Shown: positions 31,960 to 43,380 of the stretch, piece after piece
Layout of the letters: each line of letters begins with the position of its first letter
Position numbering within the stretch: the stretch's first letter is position 1
Assembly (NCBI RefSeq): GCF_963678975.1
Contig: NC_089285.1
Location: 9,472,694 to 9,536,693, forward strand
DNA from: Dysidea avara
Lineage: Eukaryota > Porifera > Demospongiae > Dictyoceratida > Dysideidae
Length of the DNA: 64,000 nt
Reading direction: 5' to 3'
Translations under genes and position numbers: made by a program
Notes under the pieces: model-generated
Seen by the model: the letters and a program-made list of their open reading frames with translations, nothing else
Told to the model about the DNA's origin: nothing
The model's database searches: none

Positions 31960-33961
31960 ATGGCGACTGGTGGAGATGATTTTGAACGCTTGAGCGGGGC
32001 GGTCGTTCTTTCGCGGCTATCCAATTCTAGCGAAGAAATGGACGATACTGATGATTCCTTGGAAGTTTTCTATACTGGAATGGATGCAGGTGAGTTAGAA
32101 GAGGTGAGTTCTTGTGATAATTTGTCTGATAGTGATGAATCTGGGAGGGGAAACGAAGGCGTGATCGATCCTACACTGCCTGGGCCTTCTAGCAGTTCTG
32201 TAGGCATTTCTCGCCGTTCTAGTCGATTGCAGCGAGCTGAAAACGAAAAGGAAAGCAGTGAGGATAGTGAGGAAACTGAGTCTTGTGAATCTGATGGCGA
32301 TGAGAGCGAAAGTGAAGAGAGTAGCCCACGTGGGAAAGCACCTAAGCGTGCCAAAACTTCACAAAAGTCCGCGCAAACAGAATGGAGAAGTGCTTCGAAT
32401 TTTTCACCACTCCCTCTGAAGAATTTTGATGACAGCAATTCAGGTATTCAAGCACCTTTTAAATTGCCTGCTGATGCAAAGGAAGTGGACTATTTCAAGC
32501 TGTTCTTTGATCACGAGCTGGTAGGTGAAATTTGTAAAGAAACCAATAGCTATGCAAACCAGCTTTTAGCTAGTTCCTCAGCAAAGACGAAAACACTACA
32601 AGACTGGGTAAGGACAACTCGTGATGAAATGTATACGTTTCTTGGATTGGTTATTTTGATGGGTATTATTGTTAAAAAATCATTCAAGGAATATTGGTCG
32701 ACTAATCCACTCATTCATACGCCAATTTTCAGTGCGATTTCTACTAGGAAACGTTTTCTTCAGATAAAACGATGTCTTCATTTCTCAAGTGACACTGGAG
32801 GTGCTTCAACAGACAGACAGACTGATAGATTGAGAAAAATTAGGCCTGTAGTTAGTTTTTTGACACAGCGGTTTTCTGAAGTGTTTGTGCCATTGCGTAA
32901 CCTTTGTATTGACGAGAGTCTTCTTTTATGGAAAGGAAGACTCTTGTTCAAGCAATATATACCAAAAAAACGCAACTGTTTTGGAATAAAACTATTTGTC
33001 CTGTGTGATTGTAAAACCCGCTACATCCTCGATTTTATTGTTTACACTGGTGATAGGAGCGACATTACCTTCGAGAAGGAATTTGGCTACACTGGATCTG
33101 TAGTTAGGACTTTACTATCACCATATTTAGGTAAGGGTCACATCTTGTATGTAGATAATTGGTATAGTAGCCCAACCTTGTTTGCCAATCTTTTCCAAAA
33201 TCATACAGGCGCATGTGGGACTGTTGGTGGTAGGCATACAAAAATGCCATGTTTTAGGAAAATGTTACGTAAAGGGCAAATAGAAGCTTACCGAAATGAT
33301 GAACTTTTGGCTATGAAGTGGAAGGCTAAACGGGATGTACGCATGCTTACGACTGTGCATAAGCCGGATATTGTAGATACAGATAAAACTCACCATGTAA
33401 CAGGAGAAACTATACGTAAGCCTGCCTGTGTAGTTGACTATTCTAAACACATGGGGGGAGTGGATAAAACCGACATGCAAATTAGTCTTACTGAATGCAC
33501 ACGTAAAACCCGTAAATGGTACATAAAATTGTTTTTTCATCTTGTTGATATGTCTCTGTATAATGCGTATTCACTGTATAAAGTAAATAGTGGTAAGAAA
33601 TTACAATTTGTTGAGTTTCGTAAGCGTGTTGTAGAGCAGATATTTGAGCAGCACTGTACACAAGTGGACAGGACAGCATCCTCCAGTACTGTGGACAACC
33701 CTACTCGTCTTGTTGGTAAGAATGTATATTAAAAATTATTACACAATATTATTGTACATAAAAATTTCAGGTCGGCATTTTCCATCGCTGGTTCCAGATA
33801 CTCCAAGAAAAGGGCAGAAGACAAGAAGATGCCATGTTTGTGCGACAACAACTCGGCAAACTAGAAGAAGACAAGAAACAAGGTTTATGTGTACTGACTG
33901 TAATGTAGCATTGTGTGTACACCCATGTTTTAAGGACTACCATACATTGCGTGACTATTGA
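31960..33961 (+). CDS. piggyBac transposase
   Basis: Exon 31960-33715 and exon 33771-33961 flank a 55-bp intron (TTG|gtaaga, atttcag|GTC); together about 648 residues. An acidic, serine-rich N-terminus leads into the DDE_Tnp_1_7 domain. The three catalytic aspartates lie in CIDES (residue 318), YVDNW (399) and GVDKTD (502). Exon 2 encodes the C-terminal cysteine-rich, DNA-binding module: CHVC, CTDCNVALCVHPCF. The sequence is intact with all catalytic residues, so the enzyme may be active or recently so. It catalyses cut-and-paste transposition at TTAA. Confidence 0.9.
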
Positions 33962-34740
33962 TATTATGTGTAATATGTATATTATATCATTTGCTTATAT
34001 TGTTGACTTCAACTATTATAGACATGCAACTCCCATGCCTTGCATATGTTCCTATACATCATATGCACCAATTGTACCATGTATATGTACCCTTATAATT
34101 TTTATGAATATTTATCCCCCCCCTCCCCAATAACCAAATTATTCAAAATGGTATGTAGAGAAATATACTGGTTTGTGTTACATGATGTGCATTGACGCAT
34201 GTGTGTGAGCATACGTATCCTCATGTACATTCATGCAAGTAGGTGTGTGTGTTAGTGCTTGCGTACTTGTATGAGTGTGCGTGTGTATATTAGTGCTTAC
34301 GTACTTGCATAAGTGTAGTGTATGTGTGAGTTAGTGAGTGCGTGCGTGCGTGTGTGTGTGTGTGTCCCCCAATGTGTGCAATCTTGTGGGTGCATGTTTG
34401 CATGCATGTGTTCATCCTATATCTATTCATACATTTACTGAGGTTTGGTAATAGCACAATGAGATGGATTTTAAGTTAGGGAGCATGTATTAAAATATTT
34501 GTGTTGCCTAATTGTCTGGATTGTGTAATAGAGGCCACACCACCATAGGAAGTTGTGCAATATAGCAAAGTTACATCACTTCTGTTCTCTCAGTGCTACA
34601 AATTGGAGAATATCTGTAAAGCATAACAACATGGTATGCATTATATGGAAAAAAGTTGCATCAAAATTGATTAAAATAACTGCAAATATAGACAAAATAG
34701 TTAGCGAAGCCATACAAATTTATTTTGTGTTGGTCGTATA

Positions 34741-36420
34741 CTCATAATCCTTCAATCATGGAGTGTGGTGGTTGTCGTGACAACACAGTCATGGAGACAT
34801 TAGAAGTGTATTACAATGTACAAAACTGTACTACTATGTATTAGTGCACTGTATCTATGGCAACATCAAAACAACCAGAGGCCATGAAATGTGTCGCATA
34901 TGCAAACAGTTCCTCACAGTGTACATTGAAATTTAAAAAAATTGAAAAATCTGTTCTGTTAAAGTATAATAACACGTTATTTTGTATTCTGCAGATATGG
35001 GAAAATTGAGATCACATTTTAAAAAAATTGATTATGATGACTGGAAATATAGACACAATAGCGTAAAACTGGTGAAGCCATACAGGTTTATTTTGTGTTG
35101 GTGTTAGTTGTACGTTCATAATCTTGCAATCATGGAGTGTGGTGGTTGTCATGACAACACAGTCATAGAGATGGTACAAGAAATGTACTACTACATACAA
35201 AAATGTATTACTATGTATTATTTAACCGTATCTATGGCAACATCAAAGCAACCAGAAGCCATGAAATGTGCCGCATATGCAAACAGTTCCTCACAGTGTA
35301 CATTGAAATAAAAAATTTTGAAAAATCTGTTCTGTTAAAGTATAATAACACATTATTTTGTATTCTGCAGATATGGGAAAATTGAGATCACATTTAAAAA
35401 GAATTGATTATGATGACTGGAAATATAGATACAATAGTGTAAAACTTGTGAAGCCATACAGGTTTATTTTGTGTTGGTGTTAGTCGTACGTTCATAATCT
35501 TGCAATCATGGAGTTTGGTGGTTGTCATGACAACACAGTCATAGAGATGGTACCAGAAATGTACTACTACATACAAAAATGTGTTACTATGTATTATTTA
35601 ACCGTATCTATGGCGACAGCAAAGCAACCAGAGGCCATGAAATGTGCCGCATATGCAAACAGTTCCTCACAGTGTACATTGAAAATTGAAAAATCCGTTC
35701 TGTTAAAGTTATTTTGTATTCTGCAGATATGGGAAAATTGAAATCACATTTAAAAAAATAGATTATGATGACTGGAAATATAGACACAATAGCGTAAAAC
35801 TGGTGAAGCCATACAGGTTTATTTTGTGTTGGTGGTTGTTGTACGTTCATAATCTTGCAATCATGGAGTATGTTGGTTGTCATGACAACACAGTCATAGA
35901 GATGGTACCAGAAATGTACTACTACATACAAAAATGTATTACTATGTATTATTTAACCGTATCTATGGCGACAGAAAAGCAACCAGAGGCCATGAAATGC
36001 GCCGCATATGTAAACAGTTCCTCACGGTGTACATTGAAATAAAAAAAATTAAAAAAATCTATTCTGTTAAAGTATAATAGCACATTATTTTGTATTATGC
36101 AAATATGGGAAAGTAAAGGTCACATATAATAAATATATTGCAATAACTGGAATTATATACACAGTGACGTAAAACCGGTGAAGCCATACAAGTGCTTGCT
36201 GTGATAGTTTTGGTCGTTTGCTTATATTCTTTCTGTCACTGTGTGTAGTGGTTGTCATAGCAACAATGTCATGGAGAAGTTATCAGAAATGTGCTACTGT
36301 GTATATTAATATGTTACTATGGCAACAACAAAACAACCAGAAGCCATAAATGTGTATTGTATGGAAACTACTTCCTATGGTGTACCTTGAAATAAAAAAA
36401 ATGGAGAAAATCTATTCAGG
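34741..36420 (+). repeat. Tandem repeat of about 355-376 bp inside the piggyBac
   Basis: Four similar copies start near 34757, 35131, 35507 and 35862 (marked by CATGGAGTNTGGTGGTTGTC), with a fifth degraded copy to about 36420. Each includes GCCATGAAATGTGCCGCATATG and TTTTGTATTCTGCAGATATG. Short open frames in them repeat with the unit and are not convincing genes. Confidence 0.85.
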
Positions 36421-36522
36421 TGAAGCAATACAGCACATTTACGAAAATCATATAAATTTGGAAAAACACCCTGGTCCTACAGGGTAGAAATATGTACATT
36501 TTGGTGGTCCTTAAAGGGTTAA

Positions 36523-38298
36523 TGAACAGGTCAAAGAGCATGGTCAAAATACACAAACTACTGCCAAGAGTAATTATCACTTGATTGCTGAATTTTCTGA
36601 AGTTGAAGTTCCTGAGATGGAAATGGCTGGTGATGCCGCTCAACCTGAGCAAATCAAGGTCCTCCAGAACCTTGAAGGTCTACCAGAATTAGAAAGCAGC
36701 CCGACTACTATGGCCAAGAAAGTAGCAATGTATGTGAGGTCCCTCAATCGCCAGTATCCTACAAGGAAGCTACTACAAGGCCAGACAAGAAAAAATGGGA
36801 ATCTGCTATGGAAACAGAGATGGCATCATTGAGAGAAAACAATGTCTGGGACTTGGTGAAGTTGCCTGAAGGCAAAAGGACAGTTCGGAGCAAATGGGTT
36901 TACAAAGTAAAAACTGGAGCAGATGGATCTGTGCAGAGGTACAAAGCAAGGTTGGTTGCACAAGGGTTCACACAACAGTATGGAACAGATTTTGATGAGA
37001 CTTTCTGCCCAGTAATAAGACAAGAATCTCTTCGGCTCCTTATGGCTTTGTCAGTAAAACATGGCTTATCTCTTCACCAAGTTGATGTGACTACTGCATT
37101 CTTAAATGGAACTCTTGAAGATGAAGTATACATGCAGCAGCCAAAAGTTTTTGAGTGTCAAGGAAAGGAGGAGTTTGTATGCAAGCTTAACAAAAGCATT
37201 TACGGATTGAAGCAGTCACCCCGCTGCTGGAACTCCGCTCTTGATACTTACCTGAAGGAGATGCAATTTACTCAAACTGCAAGTGATCCGTGTATTTATT
37301 TTCAGAAAAATGGAAAAGATACGATGTTCATTGGGGTCTATGTTGATGACATAATTCTTGCTGCCAAGAATGAGAAACAGCTCAAACAAGTCAAAGAAAA
37401 ACTGTTTAGTAAGTTTGACATTAAGGACCATGGTGAACTCAAGTACTTCCTTGGTATGAAAATTGAGCAAAACAAAGAAGCTGGATCCATATGGATTGGA
37501 CAACCTGCCTATATTGAGAACCTGCTAAAGAGACTTGGAATGCAAGACTCCAAGCCAACAAGCACTCCGGCAGATGTCAGTTTGAAACTTCAACCTGCAA
37601 CCAGTCAAACTGAGCCAGTTAACCAGGCTGAATACCAGTCAGCCGTTGGAAGTCTCATGTATTTGGCAGTGAGTACAAGACCAGACATAGCATTTGCTGT
37701 GAACAGCTTAGCTCGGTTTAACTCAAATCCTCAGAAGGACCACTGGACAGCCCGGAAACGAGTCTTAAGATATCTAAAAGGTACTATCAATATTGCTATA
37801 CTTTACAAACAAGATGGTTCAGACAAATGTATTGGGTACAGTGATGCAGACTGGGCTGGTGACACTTCAGACAGAAAGTCAACTTCTGGCTACATTTTTA
37901 TGTTTAGTGGTGGACCAATCTCCTGGAGCAGTAAAAAGCAGAAGTGTGTAGCACTGTCCACAGCCGAAGCTGAGTATGTGGCATTATCTGGGGCTGCCCA
38001 AGAGTGTTTATGGCTGCGACAACTAGAAAAAGAGTTAGGATGCTCTTCTGAAGGTCCAACTTTACTATTTGAAGATAATCAATCTGCTATAGCGATGGCT
38101 AAGAATCCCCAATTTCATGGGCAAGCAAAGCATATAGACATTCGTCATCATTTTGTTCGTGAACAAGTAGCAAATGGAACTATCAAATTAGATTATTGTT
38201 CAACTACAGACATGACCGCTGATATGATGACTAAAGGTCTGACACGTGAGCAGCATTGTAAGCTGAGAGAGAAAGCTGGAATACTTGAACTGCATTAA
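36523..38298 (+). pseudogene. pol: Copia reverse transcriptase and RNase H
   Basis: The integrase tail and linker occupy 36523-36790 with one more frame slip (about 36720-36750). From 36808 a clean 496-codon frame holds WVYKVKTGADGSVQRYKARL, HQVDVTTAFLNG, YGLKQSPRCW, the polymerase site YVDDI (about residue 178), then RNase H motifs YSDADWAG, STAEAEYVAL and EDNQSA, ending with HIDIRHHFVRE and a stop at 38298. All catalytic residues are present here; only the upstream slips break continuity. Confidence 0.85.
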
Positions 38299-38301
38299 GT
38301 C

Positions 38302-38314
38302 AAGTGAGGAGGAG
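38302..38314 (+). promoter_or_regulatory. Polypurine tract
   Basis: AAGTGAGGAGGAG immediately before the 3' LTR, the usual site for plus-strand DNA priming. Confidence 0.75.
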
Positions 38315-38631
38315 TATTGAACTGTATGCATACAAATGCACACACTTAGACTTAATGTATGTATTAGCTTTAAACTATTCATTGTTGTATTAGTTATTCA
38401 CACCTTGATTCTTAGCTACCGTGGTTTTGTATAGGAATTTTAATCTGTGTAATAGGCCACATCTTTTGTTCTATTGTTCATTGTAGTTTTGGTTCCTTTT
38501 GGCTTGTACTTCTACATTGTAGTTGTTGTGTTGTGTTGCTAAACTTTAATACTGATTGTTGTGTTACTCTTCACGGTCTTCCTGGCTAAGTAGCAGCATC
38601 CAGCTTGCGCGTGAGAACACTCCTGCTAACA
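38315..38631 (+). repeat. Copia 3' LTR
   Basis: 317 bp from TATTGAACTG to CTGCTAACA, followed by the TGAAC duplication. It is uninterrupted and so provides the reference for what was lost in the 5' LTR. Confidence 0.9.
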
Positions 38632-38863
38632 TGAACACCATAACAACCTCAAAGCATGTGTTACAATAACTGTTACTGTAAACAATGATGATAGTGGCTA
38701 GTTTGCTATCACCTATAAGGACTTCCTGCAGGAATGCTGAGCAATATACTATGTAGCACCAGCTATGATTGACTTATTTGTAAGTATCGTGAACTATTCA
38801 GTATCGTGAATAGTGGCTTTAGTATCGATCGTGATACTAAAATGGCAGTATCGCTCAGCCCTA

Positions 38864-38871
38864 GTAGAATG
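38864..38871 (+). repeat. Right 8-bp target-site duplication (GTAGAATG)
   Basis: Second copy of the octamer at 3881-3888, directly after the inverted terminus. Confidence 0.9.
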
Positions 38872-39100
38872 CTTCCAGTTATGATTGGTCATCTCATCCC
38901 AGAAGATAATGAAAATTGGAATCATTTTCTTCAGCTGTTAGATATTATCGACCACATCTTTTCACCTACTGTTAGACCTGAGACTCCAGGATACCTGGAA
39001 GTTGTGATAGAAGAAATCTGCAGGACTTTGTGGATATCTATGAAATGTCTGTTCTTCCTAAAATGCACTTCCTTACTCATGCTGCAAGATTTCTGGCAAG
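38872..39100 (+). CDS. Right part of the split exon
   Basis: Continues the exon begun at 3860: LPVMIGHLIPEDNENWNHF, then DIIDHIFSPTVRPETPGYLE. The frame shifts by one base at about 39016-39017 (after VVIEE), after which LQDFVDIYEMSVLPKMHFLT and HAARFLA match the family. Donor GCAAG|gtatgt at 39100/39101. The frameshift is a second lesion besides the insertion, unless it is a base-calling error. Confidence 0.75.
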
Positions 39101-39161
39101 GTATGTGTATATTTCGTACCTGGATGCATATGTTTTTCAAGTCATAATTATTATTTGGCAG

Positions 39162-39480
39162 AATGGGACCATTAGTGAGGTACTGGAGCATGCGGTTTGA
39201 AGTTAAGCATCAGTACTTCAAATCGCTTGCAACACGAATGGGAAATTACATTAACATTACATATTCCTTGGCATCAAGACACCAAACATACCAGTGCTAT
39301 ATTTTAAATTCTGATACAGGGTACTGCTCTACCAAGTGGACAATTGGAAATGGTAAATCATAACTTTCAATTGCACATTTATTAACAATATTCACATAGG
39401 AGAGCACGTAAAGGTGCACTCTTCTGAAGTTAGGGCAAATTTATTGTACTACATGTTGGAAGAAGATACTTGGTTTTTAG
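39162..39480 (+). CDS. Downstream exons of the interrupted gene
   Basis: Exon 39162-39352 (acceptor tttggcag, donor AATG|gtaaat) encodes MGPLVRYWSMRFEVKHQYFK and SLASRHQTYQCY, a hallmark block of the family (GPLVRxWxMRFExKHxxFK). Exon 39400-39480 (acceptor tcacatag, donor TTTTAG|gtaagt) encodes GEHVKVHSSEVRANLLYYML. Phases agree throughout. The 47-bp intron between them is typical of compact animal genomes. The terminal exon is not identified. Confidence 0.75.
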
Positions 39481-39773
39481 GTAAGTACTCACAACTGTTG
39501 GTTTTGTTTAATTGTTGAGTTAGACCATTAAATTATTTTCCTATATAGTATTTAGACACCCACAATTAATTATGGTGAAAATTAATTTCCTTCTTAGTAT
39601 ATAGTATAAAAGTATTGGTTATATTTAATCACCAAAATAATTTTTGTTCGATATCAGACAATTTAGCAACAAAAAATTTGGGACTGGTAGCAATTTGCTA
39701 TTCTTTTTTCTGCCAAAGGAAACTAGAGTAGAGTCACCCTATTAAATACTATAGAGGATTTACAACTGTGTTC

Positions 39774-42700
39774 TTAAGTTAGAAAGTTTGGAGTGTCAAC
39801 AAACATGCATATATCGCCAGCAATCTTGGCAAAGTTGGGCACAAATCGTCTGTAATAACTCGCAAGACCCAAAAATTGCCTCACAGCCTTAAGTGTAGTC
39901 GGAATGGGAAATTGTTGGACTGCATCAACTTTACCAGGGTCTGGCGATATGCCATTCTGTGACACAATATGACTTAAGTAGGTTACCGATCGTTCTGCAA
40001 ATTGGCACTTGCTGGGATGGAGTAAAAGGCCTACAGTTCTTAGGCGCAAAAAGACTTGCTGCAGATGCTGCACATGCTGTTCCAAACTATCTGAAAACAC
40101 CAGTATATCGTCTATATACGCGCAACAAAAAGGGTTATCATCACCCATGCCTGACAACACTTGTTGAATAAGCTGTTGAAATGTTGCCGGGGCATTGCAG
40201 AGCCCAAACGGCATCACTAGGAATTCATACAAGCCATTGGTGGTCCGAAAAGCTGTTTTGTCTCTTGAGGCTGGATCCATCTGCACTTGCCAGTAACCAG
40301 ACTTTGCATCGAGTGTGGTAAAAATTTTCTTTCCTTGTAACTGTTCTAGCATGTCGTCAATACGTGGCATTGGGAAGACATCTCTACGAGTGATACTATT
40401 CAATCGTCGGTAATCAATGCAGAATTGCAAACTTCCATCCTTTTTCTTGACAAGGACCACTGGACTCGACCATGGACTGACTGATGGCTGTATGATGTTG
40501 TTCTGTAGCATGCTTTGGACAAGTTTGAGCATCTCAGCACGGTGGGCATATGGAATTCGCCTTAGCGGTTGGTTGATGGGAGGGTGGGCTTCTGTGTTAA
40601 CATGATGTTGTACTATATCTACTTTTCCATACTCCCCTTCTTCCAGTGAGAATACATCATGGTAATAAAGGATTTGATCACGCATCAATTGAGCTTCTTC
40701 TGTTGTTAATCCATCTCCTGACATTTGGATAAGTTCTGCTAACTGCTGCCTCCTCTGGGCAGCTCTCTCATCTAGCTTGCTTAAGACGGTCTGAACTGAT
40801 GAACATGGGGTATGTGCATCCGGACTGTTGCCTGCAAGGTCTATTGAATCAGTCAAATGACACTCTGATAAGCAGCCTACTATAGCATCACATGGAAGTT
40901 CCTGACACTCTGCTTCAGGGTTCTCAATCAATAGATGAATGGAGCCATGCTCATTGCATTCCACTAAGCCACTGTGTACCGCAAGACCCTTGGATTGGAG
41001 GATGTCATTACCTGGCTCAAATAACAGTTGTCTATCTGCAGGAATTTTTTGTGAGCTACGCACTTCAACAATTGTGCCCGCTCTGCCTGGGAGACGGGTC
41101 AAATGAACTAGGTGGACCGTTGCAGTGACTGTTGTACTTTGAGCCAAACTTGTATCATTGGATTTTGGCTGCACTCCTGTAGCTGGTACCATGAGGCGCA
41201 ATGGTATAACTACATTGGTACCAAGTAAACAAGACTCTACCTGACTGTTTGGAGAGCATATGTGTACAGGAGCGACAACACTTTGGCCATTAAATGATAT
41301 TGTCAGGTCAACAGATGCACCAATTGGAATAACATGTTGGTTGTAGTCCCTCAATGTAACTGATGGTTTTGACAGCACAGTGGGTGGTAGATTGGCATTT
41401 TTGCCAATTTTCTGAAACAAGTTAAAGGACACGAGGGTTGCTACAGAGCCTGGGTCAACTAGAGCTTCCACCGGTAGTCCTTCAATGTCTACATTAGTAT
41501 AATACAGTGGACCAATTGAGCTTGTGACTGCCGAGACATTATTGGCACCACCATACAAATTGGAAATGTGATCAAATTCAAGGCTGGTCAATTCTTTCCA
41601 CAATTGCTCACGGCGGGTTGGCTGTGCTTGCTGTGTATTAGTAGCAGGTGCAGATATAGCATTAAGTGGTTTAGGCGATTGTCCTGTGGAATCTGGTGGT
41701 GGCTTGGTCAGCAGGCAGTCCTTCTGGTAGTGTCCCTGTTTTCCGCACGAAAAGCAAGTGCTCTTTTTGGTGGTACTGATGAATTGTTTGTCAAGTTGGA
41801 CTTAAACGGTGGAGTGCCATGCAGTTCTGACAGCGTGTGTTCATGTTCTTCAGCTGCGCGGGCTTGGAACAGCACATCATGAAAAGTTGCTGCTGATGGT
41901 AAGATTTTTTCTTGCCACTTGCGTAACAGTCCTTGGGTAAACAAGTCACGTTTCAGTAGGGCTTTAGAATCATTATCCATGCCAGCTCGACTACCATAGC
42001 TTCGTTCAAACAACTGCTCCAAGAATTGAGCATACTTATCCACGGACTCCTGTGTGCCTTGCTTTCGTCTCATCAATTGTGCTGAAGCCAAAGCAGCATG
42101 CTGCACAGGTTGCAGACGGTCACGCAATGCTGCTACTGCAGTGTCCAGGCTCACCTTAGTGTCATTTGGCAGAAGTTCATACAACAGTTCTGCCTTGCCT
42201 GCTAAATGAAGCTCAAATTGCAGTAAGGCTTCATGACCCGTCCATTGTTGGAGCTGTGCATGGCGCTGTAATTTGTTAACCCACCTCTGCAGAGCATCAC
42301 CGTCGTCCGTATCTGCTCCTCCGAACATAGGCAACGGAGGTAGCTGAGGCGTGGCGCGACCCTTAGGTCTACGGGGCGCAGGCGTCGGCTTTTGTAAACT
42401 TTTTATTCGAGGAGCCGGCATTGGTCTAAGCTCTGTCGATACAACGTGCGAGGCCTCGCTATTAACGTCGGTTGCAACCGAATAGCTGTTGTCATGCACA
42501 GTAGGCAAATCACGTGACGGGTATGGGTCATCATTTCGCCCAGCACCCGCCAAGGGAATGCCTTCATATAGTGCTAATTTATCTTTTAACATACTAATCA
42601 GATCTGCCTGTGTATCTACTTCTCTATGATGAGCAACTGACATGGTGTGACGCACATTTTCCACTCCTTCCAGCACTCTACCATCAACTTCACGTGACAA

Positions 42701-42837
42701 GTCACTGAGGGCGACTTCCAGTTGTGTAGATTCAGCAATGGATGATGTGGAGGCAGCTGTAGATCTTGTTTGTTGAGAGGTGGTACTGGAAACAGATCTT
42801 CGACTGGCTTTTGGTCTTGCATCCTTTCCAAGTACAA
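39774..42837 (-). pseudogene. Truncated Ty3/gypsy gag-pol
   Basis: Read on the minus strand: Gag from about 42837 (after a splice-acceptor-like gctgtcatag) through the frame 42700-41708; a zinc knuckle CFSCGKQGHYQKDC (about 41730-41770) in a frame shifted by -1 at a CCAAAAAGAG run; then protease and RT (41603-39774). The protease motif reads LVDPGSVATLV, with Pro where DTG/DSG is expected. RT motifs are CIDYRRLNSIT, TLDAKSGYWQ, MPFGLCNAPATF and YIDDILVFS. The frame stops shortly after FLGLASYYRRFVPNFAKIAG, so RNase H and integrase are absent and no LTR is seen. A dead fragment, lying in an intron of or just beyond the MHDLLEG gene. Confidence 0.85.
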
Positions 42838-42904
42838 TCTATGACAGCAAACACAACACTTAACATGTCTTATATAAACAACAATACTTAACATATCTTA
42901 TAAC

Positions 42905-43380
42905 AAGGATTTTGAAATTTCAATACCACATAGAAACAAGCTTTGTTTAGACAGATATAGGTGATGAAATTTCAATACCCCAAAGTAAAGGTACACGGCT
43001 TTGAAATTTCAATACCCACATTGCCCACTGCATGGGTATTGAAATTTCAATAACCACTTTGCCCGGTGGGTATTGAAATTTCAATAACCACTTTGCCCGG
43101 TGGGTATTGAAATTTCAATAACCACTTTGCCCCGTGGGTATTGAAATTTCAATAACCACTTTGCCCCGTGGGTATTGAAATTTCAATAACCACTTTGCCC
43201 CGTGTGTATTGAAATTTCAATAACCACTTTGCCCGGTGGGTATTGAAATTTCAATAACCACTTTGCCCCGTGGGTATTGAAATTTCAATAACCACTTTGC
43301 CCGGTGGGTATTGAAATTTCAATAACCCCTTTGCCAAGTGGGTATTGAAATTTCAATAACCACTTTGACCAATGGTATTG
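42905..43380. repeat. 34-bp minisatellite with palindromic core
   Basis: About ten regular 34-bp units (43025-43378) plus three degraded ones contain TATTGAAATTTCAATA, a perfect 16-bp palindrome, separated by ACCACTTTGCCCGGTGGG or close variants. Spacers are nearly identical, so it is not a CRISPR. Confidence 0.9.

Larger units (their letters stand above)
31773..36518 (+). mobile_element. piggyBac transposon inserted in copia pol
   Basis: CCCTTTAGGGACC at the left and its near complement GGTCCTTAAAGGG at the right are flanked by TTAA at 31769-31772 and 36519-36522. Precise removal restores the copia frame (DVQF then NEQVKEHG). The element is 4,746 bp: a two-exon transposase plus about 2.5 kb of non-coding sequence containing a GT microsatellite (about 34331-34365) and a long tandem repeat. 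Confidence 0.9.
4093..38631 (+). mobile_element. Ty1/copia LTR retrotransposon carrying two further insertions
   Basis: The 3' LTR is 38315-38631 (317 bp, TATTGAACTG...GCTAACA). The 5' LTR starts identically at 4093 (TATTGAACTGTAT) but is broken after about 15-19 bp and resumes at 29278 (GCACACACTTAGAC) to 29571. A primer site follows at 29572, and gag, protease, integrase, RT and RNase H follow in copia order. A purine tract precedes the 3' LTR. Removing the satellite block and the piggyBac leaves about 4.6 kb, normal for copia. Over about 294 comparable bp the LTRs differ at one site (29534 region, CGGC versus CAGC), so insertion was recent. Several one-base frameshifts break gag-pol. Confidence 0.9.
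3889..38863. mobile_element. hAT-type MITE enlarged to 35 kb by nested insertions
   Basis: The left end reads TAGGGCTGAGCGATACT and the right end is its inverted complement. The inverted match runs about 27 bp with a few mismatches. Both ends are rich in GTATCGATAC-like motifs. Flanking GTAGAATG duplications give the 8-bp signature of hAT elements. The element's own sequence is only 3889-4092 plus 38637-38863, about 430 bp with no coding capacity, so the progenitor was a non-autonomous MITE. Everything else inside is later insertion, beginning with the copia retrotransposon. Related ends occur at about 45290-45308 and 47985-48007. Confidence 0.85.

Noticed and set aside
34741..36420. Repeated short frames containing MYVVVHF and MKCAAYANSSSQC as genes inside the piggyBac
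   Set aside because: They recur with the 355-376-bp repeat on both strands, are short and vary in length by indels; best explained as non-coding repeat.
3889..38863. A single giant autonomous hAT transposon of 35 kb
   Set aside because: No hAT transposase is present, and the content is explained by nested elements with their own target duplications; only about 430 bp belong to the hAT-type element.
42905..43380. CRISPR array (regular palindromic repeats)
   Set aside because: The spacers are nearly identical to each other and the organism is a eukaryote; it is a 34-bp minisatellite.
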